From Opitutus sp. GAS368 (GTDB lineage: Bacteria; Verrucomicrobiota; Verrucomicrobiia; Opitutales; Opitutaceae), in NCBI GenBank assembly GCA_945869845.1, contig CAMBRG010000001.1:36478-100477 (forward strand): a stretch of DNA of 64,000 nt, in the 5' to 3' direction. The stretch's first letter is position 1. The number at the start of each line of letters is the position of its first letter. A model generated the notes under the pieces. That model was not told the DNA's origin. It did no database searches and worked only from the letters and a program-made list of their open reading frames with translations. Made by a program: the position numbers and the translations under genes. Positions 55,125-64,000 of the stretch are shown in pieces.

Positions 55125-56929
55125 TCGACGGGGCTCAGGCGGATTGCTTGGAGGCTGGCTTTGTCGGCCGGGCCGTCGACGAGAGAAACGGCGATGGTGT
55201 GGCGGCCGGTGGTCTTGAAGGTGAGCAAGCCGAAGGTGTGTGAGTGATAAATGGGCGACGAGTTCTGCTGGTTTTGGAGCGTCACGCCCTCGTCGGTTTC
55301 GATGCGCCAGACCAGCTTGCCCTCGCCCTTGTAGGTGAGGTCGAGGCGATAGTCGCCGGCCTCGGCGACATCGACGGTCCAGATCGCTCGGCCACTGGAT
55401 TTCCAGTCGCTGACTTGGTTGGCGGCTTTCCACTCGCCGAATTTCTCCATCCAGCGAATTTCTTTTTTCGTGGCGTCGGTCACCGCGGCAAATTCGAGCA
55501 AGAGCGGGGTAGGGACATTCGGATGCACGCCGATCGTTTGGTCGACCTTGGGCACGCCGTGCAACTTGACCGCGATCACGGATGCGGGGCGATCGGGTGG
55601 GGCGGGTGGGAGCTGAAGTTCAGTCCACGCGCCGTTTTTCTGCCAGGTGACGGGAAGCAGTTTTCCGCCGGAGACAAGGCCGGCGGCGGCGATGGCGGTT
55701 TGCAGGCCGGGGAGCATGAGGCGGCCGTTTTTCGGCCAATCGAAGACGACGAGGTTGAGCGTGTGGCCGCTCGTGGTGACATCGCCCCACGGTTGCGCGT
55801 GGTCCCACGGCGAGGCGCCGGCGGAGTAAACCACCTGGGGGTAGCGTTGGAGCCACTCGCCGGCTTGCAGGAGATATTTGGTCGCTTGCGCGGGGATGCG
55901 GCCGGAACCATCGGGGCCGACGTTAAGCAAGTAGGTGCCGCCGCGACCGACTGTGGAGACGAGACGGTGGAGGATCTCTTTCTGGTCCTTCCAATTTTGA
56001 TCATACCACGCATAGGCCCAGGAATCGTTGGTCGTGTCGCAGGTTTCCCAAAGGCCATCCAATCGGCGGGGAGGGACTTCCATGTCGCCCTTGCTCAGGT
56101 AGTCACCGAGGCCGTAACCGACGCGACTGCAGAGCAACGCGCCGGGCTGCGTCTCGCGCACGAGCGCAGCGAGTTTTTCCGCGTGCTCCTTGGGCAGATT
56201 GTCGGGGGTGTCGAACCACACGTAGTTCAACGGGCCATAGTTCGTGCAGATTTCCTTCACCTGCGGGTAACATTTTTCGCGGAAGTATTGGTCGAACGAA
56301 GCGGCCGAGCCGTCGGCGTTTTGTGGCGGCCCGTTGTTCCCGCCGGGGGCGGTCCAGTCTTGGTTGTGCGAGTAGTAGAAACCGAAACCGAGGCCGGCCT
56401 CGCGGGTCGCGTCGGCGAGTTCCTTCATCGGATCGCGGGCAAACGGGGAGGCATCGACGATGTTGAAGGGATGGGCGGATTTGAACATCGCGAAGCCGTC
56501 GTGGTGCTTCGAGGTGATGATGATCCACTTCATGCCGGCGGCTTTGGCGACGCGGACGATCTCGCGGGCGTCGAAGGCGGTCGGGTTGAAGTTCTTCGCC
56601 TCCGCCATGTAGTCGGGCTCGGAGATTTTCATCTGCCGTTTGATCCACTCGCCGATGCCGTAAAAGTTCTGACCCTTCCACTGGCCGCCGAGGTGGGAGT
56701 AGATGCCCCAGTGGATAAACATGCCGTAGTTGCCGTCGCGGAAGAGGGCGGCTCGGTCAGAAGATCCTAGGCCCGGTATGACCGTCGTGGCGCCCCACAT
56801 TTGGTCCATCGACAACTCGGCGGTGGGCGCGGTGGATTTCGCGGGAGCCGTGGCGGCGTGGGCGGGAGTCGTCGTGAGCGCGGTGAGAGCGAGCAGGAGG
56901 CCGGTGAGGCGGGAGGATGAACGATTCAT
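55121..56929 (-). CDS. GH29 alpha-L-fucosidase with C-terminal accessory domain
   Basis: GNYGMFIHWGIYSHLGGQWKG, WIIITSKHHDGFAMFKS, YYSHNQDWTAPG, YVWFDTPDN, GRGGTYLLNVGPDGSG. Confidence 0.95.
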   Translation of the reverse strand: MNRSSSRLTGLLLALTALTTTPAHAATAPAKSTAPTAELSMDQMWGATTVIPGLGSSDRAALFRDGNYGMFIHWGIYSHLGGQWKGQNFYGIGEWIKRQMKISEPDYMAEAKNFNPTAFDAREIVRVAKAAGMKWIIITSKHHDGFAMFKSAHPFNIVDASPFARDPMKELADATREAGLGFGFYYSHNQDWTAPGGNNGPPQNADGSAASFDQYFREKCYPQVKEICTNYGPLNYVWFDTPDNLPKEHAEKLAALVRETQPGALLCSRVGYGLGDYLSKGDMEVPPRRLDGLWETCDTTNDSWAYAWYDQNWKDQKEILHRLVSTVGRGGTYLLNVGPDGSGRIPAQATKYLLQAGEWLQRYPQVVYSAGASPWDHAQPWGDVTTSGHTLNLVVFDWPKNGRLMLPGLQTAIAAAGLVSGGKLLPVTWQKNGAWTELQLPPAPPDRPASVIAVKLHGVPKVDQTIGVHPNVPTPLLLEFAAVTDATKKEIRWMEKFGEWKAANQVSDWKSSGRAIWTVDVAEAGDYRLDLTYKGEGKLVWRIETDEGVTLQNQQNSSPIYHSHTFGLLTFKTTGRHTIAVSLVDGPADKASLQAIRLSPVE

Positions 56930-56957
56930 GATCGAGGGGTGCGGGCGGGTCCGGGGG

Positions 56958-58577
56958 CTATCGTCCGGCCGGGGTGATAAATTCTTCGCGGCTCAGTTTC
57001 CCGTCGCCGTTTTGGTCGAAATTCTTGAAACGCGATTCGACGTTAGCCGCGCCCTTTTGGCCGGCGACGTATTCGTCGGCCGTAAGGAGGCCGTCGCGAT
57101 TGGTGTCCATGCGCGTGAAGGCGGCAGCGCGGTCGGGCGTGGCTTTTTTGGCGGGCGCGTTGGGTGCAGCGGGGGCGGGGAAAGGCGCGGGTACGGCGGC
57201 GCGATCCGCCACGCTGATGCACGAAGGATCGACGGTGGTGGGGAGAGTGGCTTTCCACGCGAGCGCGAGCTGGGTGAGGCGGGCGACGATCTCCGGGTGG
57301 TCTTTTGCAACGTCGATGGCTTCGGCGCGGTCGGTGGTGAGGCGGTGCAAGGCGACGCGCTGGGCGTCGGCGGTGAGGAGGAGTTTCCAATCGCCGTCGC
57401 GGACGGCGAGGCGGGGCCACCAGTGGGGATCGGCGGCTTTGCCGGTCCAGTCCCAAAAGATGGGTTTCGTGCGTTTGACGAGCTGGCCCTTGAGTGCGGC
57501 GAGCAAATCTTCGCCGTCGCCGCGGTAGTCGGAGGGCAACGTGATGCCGGCCGCGGCGGAGAGCGTGGGCAGGAGATCGACCGCGGTGAAGGCGGTCGTG
57601 TCGTTGATCGCGCCGGCGGGCGTGCGGCCGGGCCAGCGCACGAGGAAGGGCACGCGCACGCCGCCTTCGAAGAGGCTGCGTTTCTCGCCGCGCAGGCCGC
57701 CGCTCGAACCGACGCTGTAGTAGCCGCCATAGCCGGCGGCCTTCGCGTCGTTGTCGCGGGACTCGCGTTGCGCGGCCGGTGCGGTGGTCTCGGGGCCGTT
57801 GTCGCTCGAGAAGATCACGATCGTATTTTGGGCAATTCCGGCGGAATCGAGGGCTTCGAGCACGCGACCGACGGCATTGTCACCATCGGTGATGACGGCG
57901 GCGTAGACGCGCTTTTGTTCGTCGAGGTGCGACCATTTTTCGAGCGACGCCTTGGTGGGCACGTGGGGCAGGTGGCTCTCGTGGAGCCAGACGTTGAGGT
58001 AGAACGGGCGGTCTTGGTTGGCGGCGATAAACTTCGCGGCGTTTTCGGGGGTGGCGTGCAGATCGGCGGAGGCGGTTTCGGCGCCGCCGTTGAAGATGGC
58101 GAATTCATCGAAGCCGTAGGCGGTGGGTTCCGGGGCGCCGTGGGTGTTGCGATTGGTGAGATGCCACTTGCCGAAATGCGCGGTGCGGTAGCCGGCTTGC
58201 TGGAAAAAACGCGCGACGCTGGGCGCGCGGACGTCGAGCCAGTCGGGCATGTTGCGGGCCAAATTTTGCGCGGGCGCCGCGAAGTGCTGAGAAATGCCGA
58301 AGCGGGACGGAAATATCCCGGTTATCGCGGCCGTGCGGCTCGGCGAGCACACGGGATTGAGGACATTGAACTGATGAAAGTCCGTGCCCTCGCGGGCGAG
58401 CCGGTCGAGGTGTGGGGTCTTCAGATACGGATGGCCGTGGGAGGCGAGATCGCCCCAGCCCCAGTCGTCGGCGAAGATGAAGACAATGTTGGGGCGAGGG
58501 GCGGGGGTAGCGGCGGTGAGCGACGATGGCCGTGGAGCGAACAGCAGGCCGGCGATAAGCAGAAGAAAAAATCTCAT
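56958..58577 (-). CDS. Sulfatase (S1 type) 24 with C-terminal EF-hand pair
   Basis: RPNIVFIFADDWGWGDLASHGHPYLKTPHLD; CSPSRTAAITGIFPSRFGISQ; C-term DTNRDGLLTADEY..DQNGDGKLSREEF. Confidence 0.95.
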   Translation of the reverse strand: MRFFLLLIAGLLFAPRPSSLTAATPAPRPNIVFIFADDWGWGDLASHGHPYLKTPHLDRLAREGTDFHQFNVLNPVCSPSRTAAITGIFPSRFGISQHFAAPAQNLARNMPDWLDVRAPSVARFFQQAGYRTAHFGKWHLTNRNTHGAPEPTAYGFDEFAIFNGGAETASADLHATPENAAKFIAANQDRPFYLNVWLHESHLPHVPTKASLEKWSHLDEQKRVYAAVITDGDNAVGRVLEALDSAGIAQNTIVIFSSDNGPETTAPAAQRESRDNDAKAAGYGGYYSVGSSGGLRGEKRSLFEGGVRVPFLVRWPGRTPAGAINDTTAFTAVDLLPTLSAAAGITLPSDYRGDGEDLLAALKGQLVKRTKPIFWDWTGKAADPHWWPRLAVRDGDWKLLLTADAQRVALHRLTTDRAEAIDVAKDHPEIVARLTQLALAWKATLPTTVDPSCISVADRAAVPAPFPAPAAPNAPAKKATPDRAAAFTRMDTNRDGLLTADEYVAGQKGAANVESRFKNFDQNGDGKLSREEFITPAGR

Positions 58578-58616
58578 GGCGATTAGGTGGGAACGAACTC
58601 GCCAGGGCGGTTCTGA

Positions 58617-61600
58617 TTAAAATTCGAACGTGTTCGAAAGCACGAATTCACGAGGCGGGGGAATCTGGGCGCGCGCGGGCGAACCATCGGGTTGGACTTG
58701 GACGATAATGGGGTCGGTGTCAGCGAGGACGTTGCGGACATTCAATTGGATTCGCCACGTGATCTTATTGCGGAAGAGTTTTTGTCTATAGCCGACCCAG
58801 AGATCGATGAATTCCGAGCCCTGGTCGAAGAATGGGCGGGTGACGGCTTTGATTGGAACGGTCGCATTAGTGCCGGTGATGGTTCGGCGGGCGACGGGAT
58901 ATCCGATCGCGGCCTGATCTTGCCAGCGGAAGGCGGTGCCGAGGTTGGCGCCTTTTAACGGGCCTCGGGAAAAGGAGTAATTACCGAGAACGTTCACCCG
59001 ATATTTGCGGACTTCCGGACTGTCGGAGCCCGACAGCGCCTCCAGGGTGTAGTAGGCTTGGCCAGCGCCGCCCCGCAGGGTATCCCCCGCGCCTGTGCCC
59101 GTGGCCAGTGGGGCCGCGAGGGGGGTGGTGAGCGGGTCGTTGACTGCGATGCGGGTGCCGTTCGGAACGACGGAATAGTTGGCGATCGCTTCTTCAAGCA
59201 ATCGACCTAACCGCGGACCGACGTTGGAACGCACCGAGCTTTGTTGGGCGGCATTAAACGAGAGACGCAGGTCTCGGGTTGGGTTGTAGGTCAGCTCGAA
59301 TTCATAACCCTCCGCGACGAGATCGACCGTGTCGGTCAGGACCGACGACAACCCGCCGCCGCTTTGAGCGGCCGCCGGAGCGGTCTCGGTTTTCGGGGTC
59401 AAAATCATCTCGGCTTTCTCCCGCGCGAAGGCGTTCCAATATTTGTCCCAGGCGTCGTAGACTTTTCGGTAGTCGGCGAGCGACATGTATTGCGCTCCGG
59501 GGACGAAGTTGGGGCCGCCGGCCTCGTGGCTGTCGAGGAAGCCGTTTTTGTTGCGATCGGGATCGGTCAAGGCACTGGGATTGCTCGGATCGGCCACGAG
59601 GTCGAAGACGCCGTCGCGGTTCGCGTCGTAGTCCTGCATATCAACAAACATGGTGCCGAAGAAGCGGGCGAGAGTGTTGACGTAAACGCCGACGGGCCGG
59701 GTCACGCCGGAGAAATTCTCGTTCTCGACGGCACCGCGGTAGCGGTTGAGCCGGGCGACGACTTTGTTGTTCATCAGGCTGATGGTAACGCCGTAGTCGG
59801 TCGTCGAGCCCGACGCACTCGGCACGGAATTGCCGTAGAAATCGAAGCCGCCGGGATTGGCGACAAAGTTTGAGGAGGAGCCGTAGTGCAACGAGACGCC
59901 CATGCGGTCGCGCAACCAAAGGTCCGGCACCTTGAGGACGATGCCATAGCCGAAATTTTTGTCGCGCTTTACGCGTGGTTTGACGTCGTTCAGGTTGAAG
60001 ACATCGGGCGTTAAGATCGCGATGGATTCGGAGCCACGCGGCGGCGTTGTGTTGCGATAGAGGCTGACCTCGTCGCTGCGCCAGCCCAGATTGGCAATGA
60101 GGTGGTCCTTGAGGAAGTAGCTCTGGGTGTTGAACGCCATCGAGGTGGTTACGGTTTTCGTCAATGTGCCGCCGAAGGCTCGAAAGGCTGGAGTGTATTG
60201 ACCGATCTGGGTGGTTTCATCGCCGCGCACCGTCGTCGCGGAGGCTTGGGTGGCGGGGTTGCCCACGTTGAGATAAGCGAGGGGGATTTGAAAGCCGTTC
60301 GGGAACTCGACTTGAGTGTTCGGCCGGGCGCCGTTGGTGCTGAAGTCGGACAATTTGAAGTTGGGGTTTTCAAAGGCCTGAAGGTAGGGATCGCTGATGT
60401 AGAAGATGCCCGACCATTGGCGCTGGAAGATGGTGGCGTCGTTGTTTTGTAAATGAAAACCCGCGTCGTTGCCGAAAACATACGGCTTGGTAATCGCGCG
60501 GTTGGTATTGATGTCGTTGCGATCGACGAGGGCGGAGAGATTGTGCCGTCCCAACCACTTGAGCGCGGAGCCGCGAAATTTTTCTCCGAAATCAAACTTG
60601 GCGAAAGCCGTCCCGCGCATCGCCGCGCGTTCGTCGTTGTTTACCTGCCGTTCCGACGACGCGGCGTAGTAATAGAGCCGGCCGAAATTGGGATTAGTCG
60701 CGCCGAAGAGAGAGTTAGGGCCGATCGGAAAGGTGTAGTTCACGTCGATATCGATGGCCGGAAGGCTCTCGGCAACGAAGCTATCCCGCTGCCAAGTCTC
60801 TTTGGCGTAGCCTAGTTCCAAACCAAAATTTCCGCTCTTTGAAACTGCTTCGAGCGAATAAATCTCGCGCCGAAACCGGTTGCGGGCGTGATCGCTGGAA
60901 CCGGTGAGGAGGTGTCGGCTGTAGTCGAAGACGTCGTAGTCCAGCAGGCCTTGGCGGGTGAAGCCGTCAAAGGCCGGCAGGGGAATTTCGGTGAAATAGA
61001 GATTACGCGAGATCACGGCCTGACTCACGCCCGACAGATTCCGATCTGGGTCAAAGGTCGGGCTGCCCAAGGCAACTCTCCCGCCGTTCCACCCCGTATG
61101 GACCGCCCGGCCCGGGAGCCCGTCGGCGGTCATAGTTGCGTCGTAGACGGAGGCCCAGCCGTTGCGTTTGAGAAATTTATCGTAGGGGTTCTCGGGGATG
61201 ATCGTGCCGTTGGCGAAGCGCCCGAGGTAGCCTGCCGCTCCACCGATATTGTTCTGAAAAACCGTTCGGAATGGGTCTTGGACGCGGCGACCGGCGGCGT
61301 TGACGACGCCGGGCACGCCTTGGAACGAATTCACCCCGCCCCATTTGTTGCCGTAGGGATCCTGCAGAAAAGTATCGAGAGTGGTCAAAGGCCCAAGTCG
61401 ATCGACGGGAATCGAGGAGATTTTGCCCGCCTCAAGGTTGGCGTTGAAGGTGATCTGGTGAGCGACGAAAGGCTTGAACTTGATCGCCCCGTAGTGGCGG
61501 GACGTATCGGTGCGAGCGGGCTGCTGCCTGAACTCTTTTTTGTCGTCCATCAGGGCGACCCGGAAGCCGAGTTTTTTGGGAACGATTACTTTGTTGAGAG

Positions 61601-62294
61601 CGAGGGAGCCGCGCTTCGAGATATTGTTTTCAAAGTTCTCGGTTGAGAGGCGGTATTCGATCTTAACGGAGTCCTTGTTCAGCTCGGCCGTGGCTAGGCT
61701 GTTATTGACGATGCCACCGGGCGAACCGAGGCCGAAGAGGAAGGAGTTGGCTCCGCGGTTGATGTCGATGCGGCCGGAGTTGTAGCTGTCGAAGGGGATG
61801 GCCGACTCGAAGTAGTTGGTCGTGCGGGTGGGTGCAGCCAAGCCGCGCACGCGGTTGGCCGAGGCTGGATCCTGGCGCGCCGCCGATTGGTCGAGCGAGC
61901 CGTCGCCGAAGCTGTCGGACGCCGTCGTGAAGGTGCTCATCGAACCGACGGCGTCAGTATTGGTGGTGTAGGCGAGGACGTCGTTGAGATTGGTTGCTCC
62001 AAGATCCTCCAACATCAGCTCGGTCACGATCTGCACGGAAGTGGCCACGTCTTTAAGCTCCGAACGGATGCGCCCGCCGGCGAGGGTTTGGGCGGAAAAG
62101 TAACCCTGGTCGGCCGCCTCGCTCACCAAGAACGGCGATAGTGCGACGACCTCGGATGGCGAAGCAGGTTTGGCGGGGGTTTCCGGGGTAGGTGGAGGTT
62201 GGGTGGGCGCGTTTTGGGCGTGAAGCGATGCCGCAAGCAACGCGGTGCAAAAGAGCGTCGCTAGGCGGTGGGGCGGGTGGCGATGGAGGGACAA
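58617..62294 (-). CDS. TonB-dependent receptor (large, Opitutaceae-like)
   Basis: Signal peptide; VVALSPFLVSEAADQGYFSAQTLAGGRIRSELKDVATSVQIVTELMLEDLGATNLNDVL plug; C-term REFVLSNTFEF*. Confidence 0.93.
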   Translation of the reverse strand: MSLHRHPPHRLATLFCTALLAASLHAQNAPTQPPPTPETPAKPASPSEVVALSPFLVSEAADQGYFSAQTLAGGRIRSELKDVATSVQIVTELMLEDLGATNLNDVLAYTTNTDAVGSMSTFTTASDSFGDGSLDQSAARQDPASANRVRGLAAPTRTTNYFESAIPFDSYNSGRIDINRGANSFLFGLGSPGGIVNNSLATAELNKDSVKIEYRLSTENFENNISKRGSLALNKVIVPKKLGFRVALMDDKKEFRQQPARTDTSRHYGAIKFKPFVAHQITFNANLEAGKISSIPVDRLGPLTTLDTFLQDPYGNKWGGVNSFQGVPGVVNAAGRRVQDPFRTVFQNNIGGAAGYLGRFANGTIIPENPYDKFLKRNGWASVYDATMTADGLPGRAVHTGWNGGRVALGSPTFDPDRNLSGVSQAVISRNLYFTEIPLPAFDGFTRQGLLDYDVFDYSRHLLTGSSDHARNRFRREIYSLEAVSKSGNFGLELGYAKETWQRDSFVAESLPAIDIDVNYTFPIGPNSLFGATNPNFGRLYYYAASSERQVNNDERAAMRGTAFAKFDFGEKFRGSALKWLGRHNLSALVDRNDINTNRAITKPYVFGNDAGFHLQNNDATIFQRQWSGIFYISDPYLQAFENPNFKLSDFSTNGARPNTQVEFPNGFQIPLAYLNVGNPATQASATTVRGDETTQIGQYTPAFRAFGGTLTKTVTTSMAFNTQSYFLKDHLIANLGWRSDEVSLYRNTTPPRGSESIAILTPDVFNLNDVKPRVKRDKNFGYGIVLKVPDLWLRDRMGVSLHYGSSSNFVANPGGFDFYGNSVPSASGSTTDYGVTISLMNNKVVARLNRYRGAVENENFSGVTRPVGVYVNTLARFFGTMFVDMQDYDANRDGVFDLVADPSNPSALTDPDRNKNGFLDSHEAGGPNFVPGAQYMSLADYRKVYDAWDKYWNAFAREKAEMILTPKTETAPAAAQSGGGLSSVLTDTVDLVAEGYEFELTYNPTRDLRLSFNAAQQSSVRSNVGPRLGRLLEEAIANYSVVPNGTRIAVNDPLTTPLAAPLATGTGAGDTLRGGAGQAYYTLEALSGSDSPEVRKYRVNVLGNYSFSRGPLKGANLGTAFRWQDQAAIGYPVARRTITGTNATVPIKAVTRPFFDQGSEFIDLWVGYRQKLFRNKITWRIQLNVRNVLADTDPIIVQVQPDGSPARAQIPPPREFVLSNTFEF

Positions 62295-62370
62295 GGTTTT
62301 TCGGGGTTGTTGGCGGAGGCTAGAAAGCGCTGGGGCGCGGGCTGGGGGAGGCCCCGTTCTTCGAGGGCGT

Positions 62371-62398
62371 GGGAGGGCGGGTCGGAGACCTGCCCTAC
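62371..62398. repeat. Palindromic intergenic element agggcgggtcggagacctgccct
   Basis: Imperfect inverted repeat (one mismatch) between two TonB receptor genes. Confidence 0.5.
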
Positions 62399-62405
62399 TT
62401 AGGAA

Positions 62406-64000
62406 TTAGAATTCAAACGTGGACGTCAGGATGAAGTTTCGGGGCCGGCGGAGCTGCCAGTTGGTTCCGACCAGCGCGTTCGTGGTGCCGTAGATCGCGT
62501 TGGTGTCGTAGCCGGTCCGTACGAGCTGAGGGGTTTGCCAGTTCGGCAGATTCTGAATGTTGAGCTGCAGCCGCAAGTTGACGTTGCCGAAAATGCGGCG
62601 CGTGTGGGCGATCATCGCCCCGACATCCCAGGACTCTTTCCCGTTAAGCGGGCGGGTCACATCAAGGTTGCCGACGGGCGCACCGGCCGCGTTTTTGATT
62701 CGCTCGTAGCCGATGTTGCCGGGACTGCGCCAGCGGAAGTTGACGCCGGTGCTCCAGCCTTTGAAGCGTCCCTCAAAAAAAGACCGCGTGATAAGGCCGT
62801 TGAACGCGTATTTGCCTGCGCGTGACGTCGTCACGCCGTTGAGGGCCTGGTCATCGAGATAAGACCCCTCTTGAGCGGCGATCTGTTGTTCGAGGAAAAG
62901 CGCGTCGGCGGCGGCCAGCGTGACATCGGCCGGGAGGGTCGGATTGAGCGAGAAGATCGAGGAGCGCTGGCCGGCCTCGATCTTGCGGAGCTCCGCCGCG
63001 AATTTTTTCCACGTGCCCAGACCCTGATATTTCGAGTCGGTAAAAAGGTAGGCGCCCACGGCTAGCAGGTGATCGCCCAGCACGTTTTGATTCTCGCTGC
63101 CAGAAAGGGAAATGCGCCAGTTTCGGGAAGGGTTGAAGACGATATTCATCTCGTAGCCCGTGGCCACATAGCTCCACGTGTCCGAGACGTTACCGGTATC
63201 GACGGGATAATCGCCCGCCGCTGCTAGGTCGGTGAAGTAGGGATCGCCGGCGAGTTTGTAGGTCCGCAAGCGCGTAAGGATACTGCGGGTGGGGCCCACG
63301 CTGGCGTTGGCGTTGCGCGCCTGATTGGCGGCGGAGGTCTCGAATTTACTCAAGCCCACGGACAATTTGTTCTGCAAGAGGGCCAGCCGGAAGCCGTAAT
63401 CTACCGTTTTGCCCGCCGAATTCGGAGCGGGCTGGCCCAGGGCGTTGACCCATGAGGCATTGGTGACCGGCAAGAAATTGCTCGAGCGGCTGTAGGTGAG
63501 CGATAGCCAGGACAACGCATGATAAACGCCGCCGTAAGTGCGCGTGAGGCCGCTTGAGACGATCGAGGGGTTGGGATTATATTCCACGGCGCTGGAAGGG
63601 GAGAAACTCCGCTTCAGCAGGTCGGTGGCCGAGCCGGGGATTTCGGGGTGGACGACATTGCGCACCGTCGGCACGCCGAAACTCTTGGTTTTGTCCTGCC
63701 GATAGCCCGCGACCGTGACGAGGCGGTTGTCGAACCAGCGGGCCTGCCAGCCGAGCGAGATCGCATCGTCGAGGAATTTACTTTTGAGCACATTCAGTCT
63801 GGTCATGGCGCGGAGATTGATCGGCGCCTGTTCGTTCGCGCTATAGCCCACGAGCTTGCCGTAGCTGTTGAGCAGCGGGATGTTGTTCTTGGCCTGGATC
63901 AGGTCGGGGAGGATGGGCATGTTGCCATTCACAAAATACGCCCGAAAGCCGACGGCGTTCGCACCGTTCAAGACATCGCCCGACCAACCGGTCGCAGCCG
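62406..64000 (-). CDS. TonB-dependent receptor, N-terminal part outside window
   Basis: Frame open to window end; beta-barrel-like sequence with C-term RRPRNFILTSTFEF*. Confidence 0.88.
   Translation of the reverse strand, partial: AATGWSGDVLNGANAVGFRAYFVNGNMPILPDLIQAKNNIPLLNSYGKLVGYSANEQAPINLRAMTRLNVLKSKFLDDAISLGWQARWFDNRLVTVAGYRQDKTKSFGVPTVRNVVHPEIPGSATDLLKRSFSPSSAVEYNPNPSIVSSGLTRTYGGVYHALSWLSLTYSRSSNFLPVTNASWVNALGQPAPNSAGKTVDYGFRLALLQNKLSVGLSKFETSAANQARNANASVGPTRSILTRLRTYKLAGDPYFTDLAAAGDYPVDTGNVSDTWSYVATGYEMNIVFNPSRNWRISLSGSENQNVLGDHLLAVGAYLFTDSKYQGLGTWKKFAAELRKIEAGQRSSIFSLNPTLPADVTLAAADALFLEQQIAAQEGSYLDDQALNGVTTSRAGKYAFNGLITRSFFEGRFKGWSTGVNFRWRSPGNIGYERIKNAAGAPVGNLDVTRPLNGKESWDVGAMIAHTRRIFGNVNLRLQLNIQNLPNWQTPQLVRTGYDTNAIYGTTNALVGTNWQLRRPRNFILTSTFEF

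Noticed and set aside
52845-55433. N-terminal extension of the esterase-fusion ORF to 55433 (and analogous extensions of ORFs ending at 29757, 40867, 44468, 51365, 52981)
   Set aside because: Extensions are Arg/Pro-rich and overlap upstream genes; a signal peptide start lies downstream in each case.

Overview
GC-rich bacterial window. Gene content (sulfatase array, Opitutaceae-like TonB receptors, short palindromic repeats) suggests Verrucomicrobia; this taxon is inferred, not demonstrated. The dominant feature is a minus-strand, operon-like array with 24 intact formylglycine-type (S1) sulfatase genes between ~5.3 and ~58.6 kb. It is accompanied by one alpha/beta hydrolase, one GH29 alpha-L-fucosidase, an unusual esterase + putative glycoside hydrolase fusion, and three TonB-dependent receptors (the last cut by the window end). 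Every sulfatase has a Cys-type active-site signature, one of them atypical (C-R-P-S-L). The array is interrupted by a DUF1016/YhcG-type nuclease gene with two in-frame palindromes, a deletion-fused ABC-transporter relic, an uncharacterised secreted protein, and a plus-strand cytochrome c/PQQ-type dehydrogenase + aldose epimerase pair. The left 5 kb is an accessory/defence-like margin: a DUF3427-type helicase (5' end outside the window), a frameshifted PD-(D/E)XK nuclease gene, a PemK/MazF-like toxin-antitoxin pair, a frameshifted Vsr endonuclease relic and decayed TonB-receptor/enzyme remnants. Recurrent sub-gene patterns include a near-identical polypyrimidine signal-peptide tract (purine-rich on +) shared by unrelated families, Lys-rich C-terminal tails, and several dispersed palindromic repeats. 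No rRNA, tRNA, CRISPR array or transposase was recognised.
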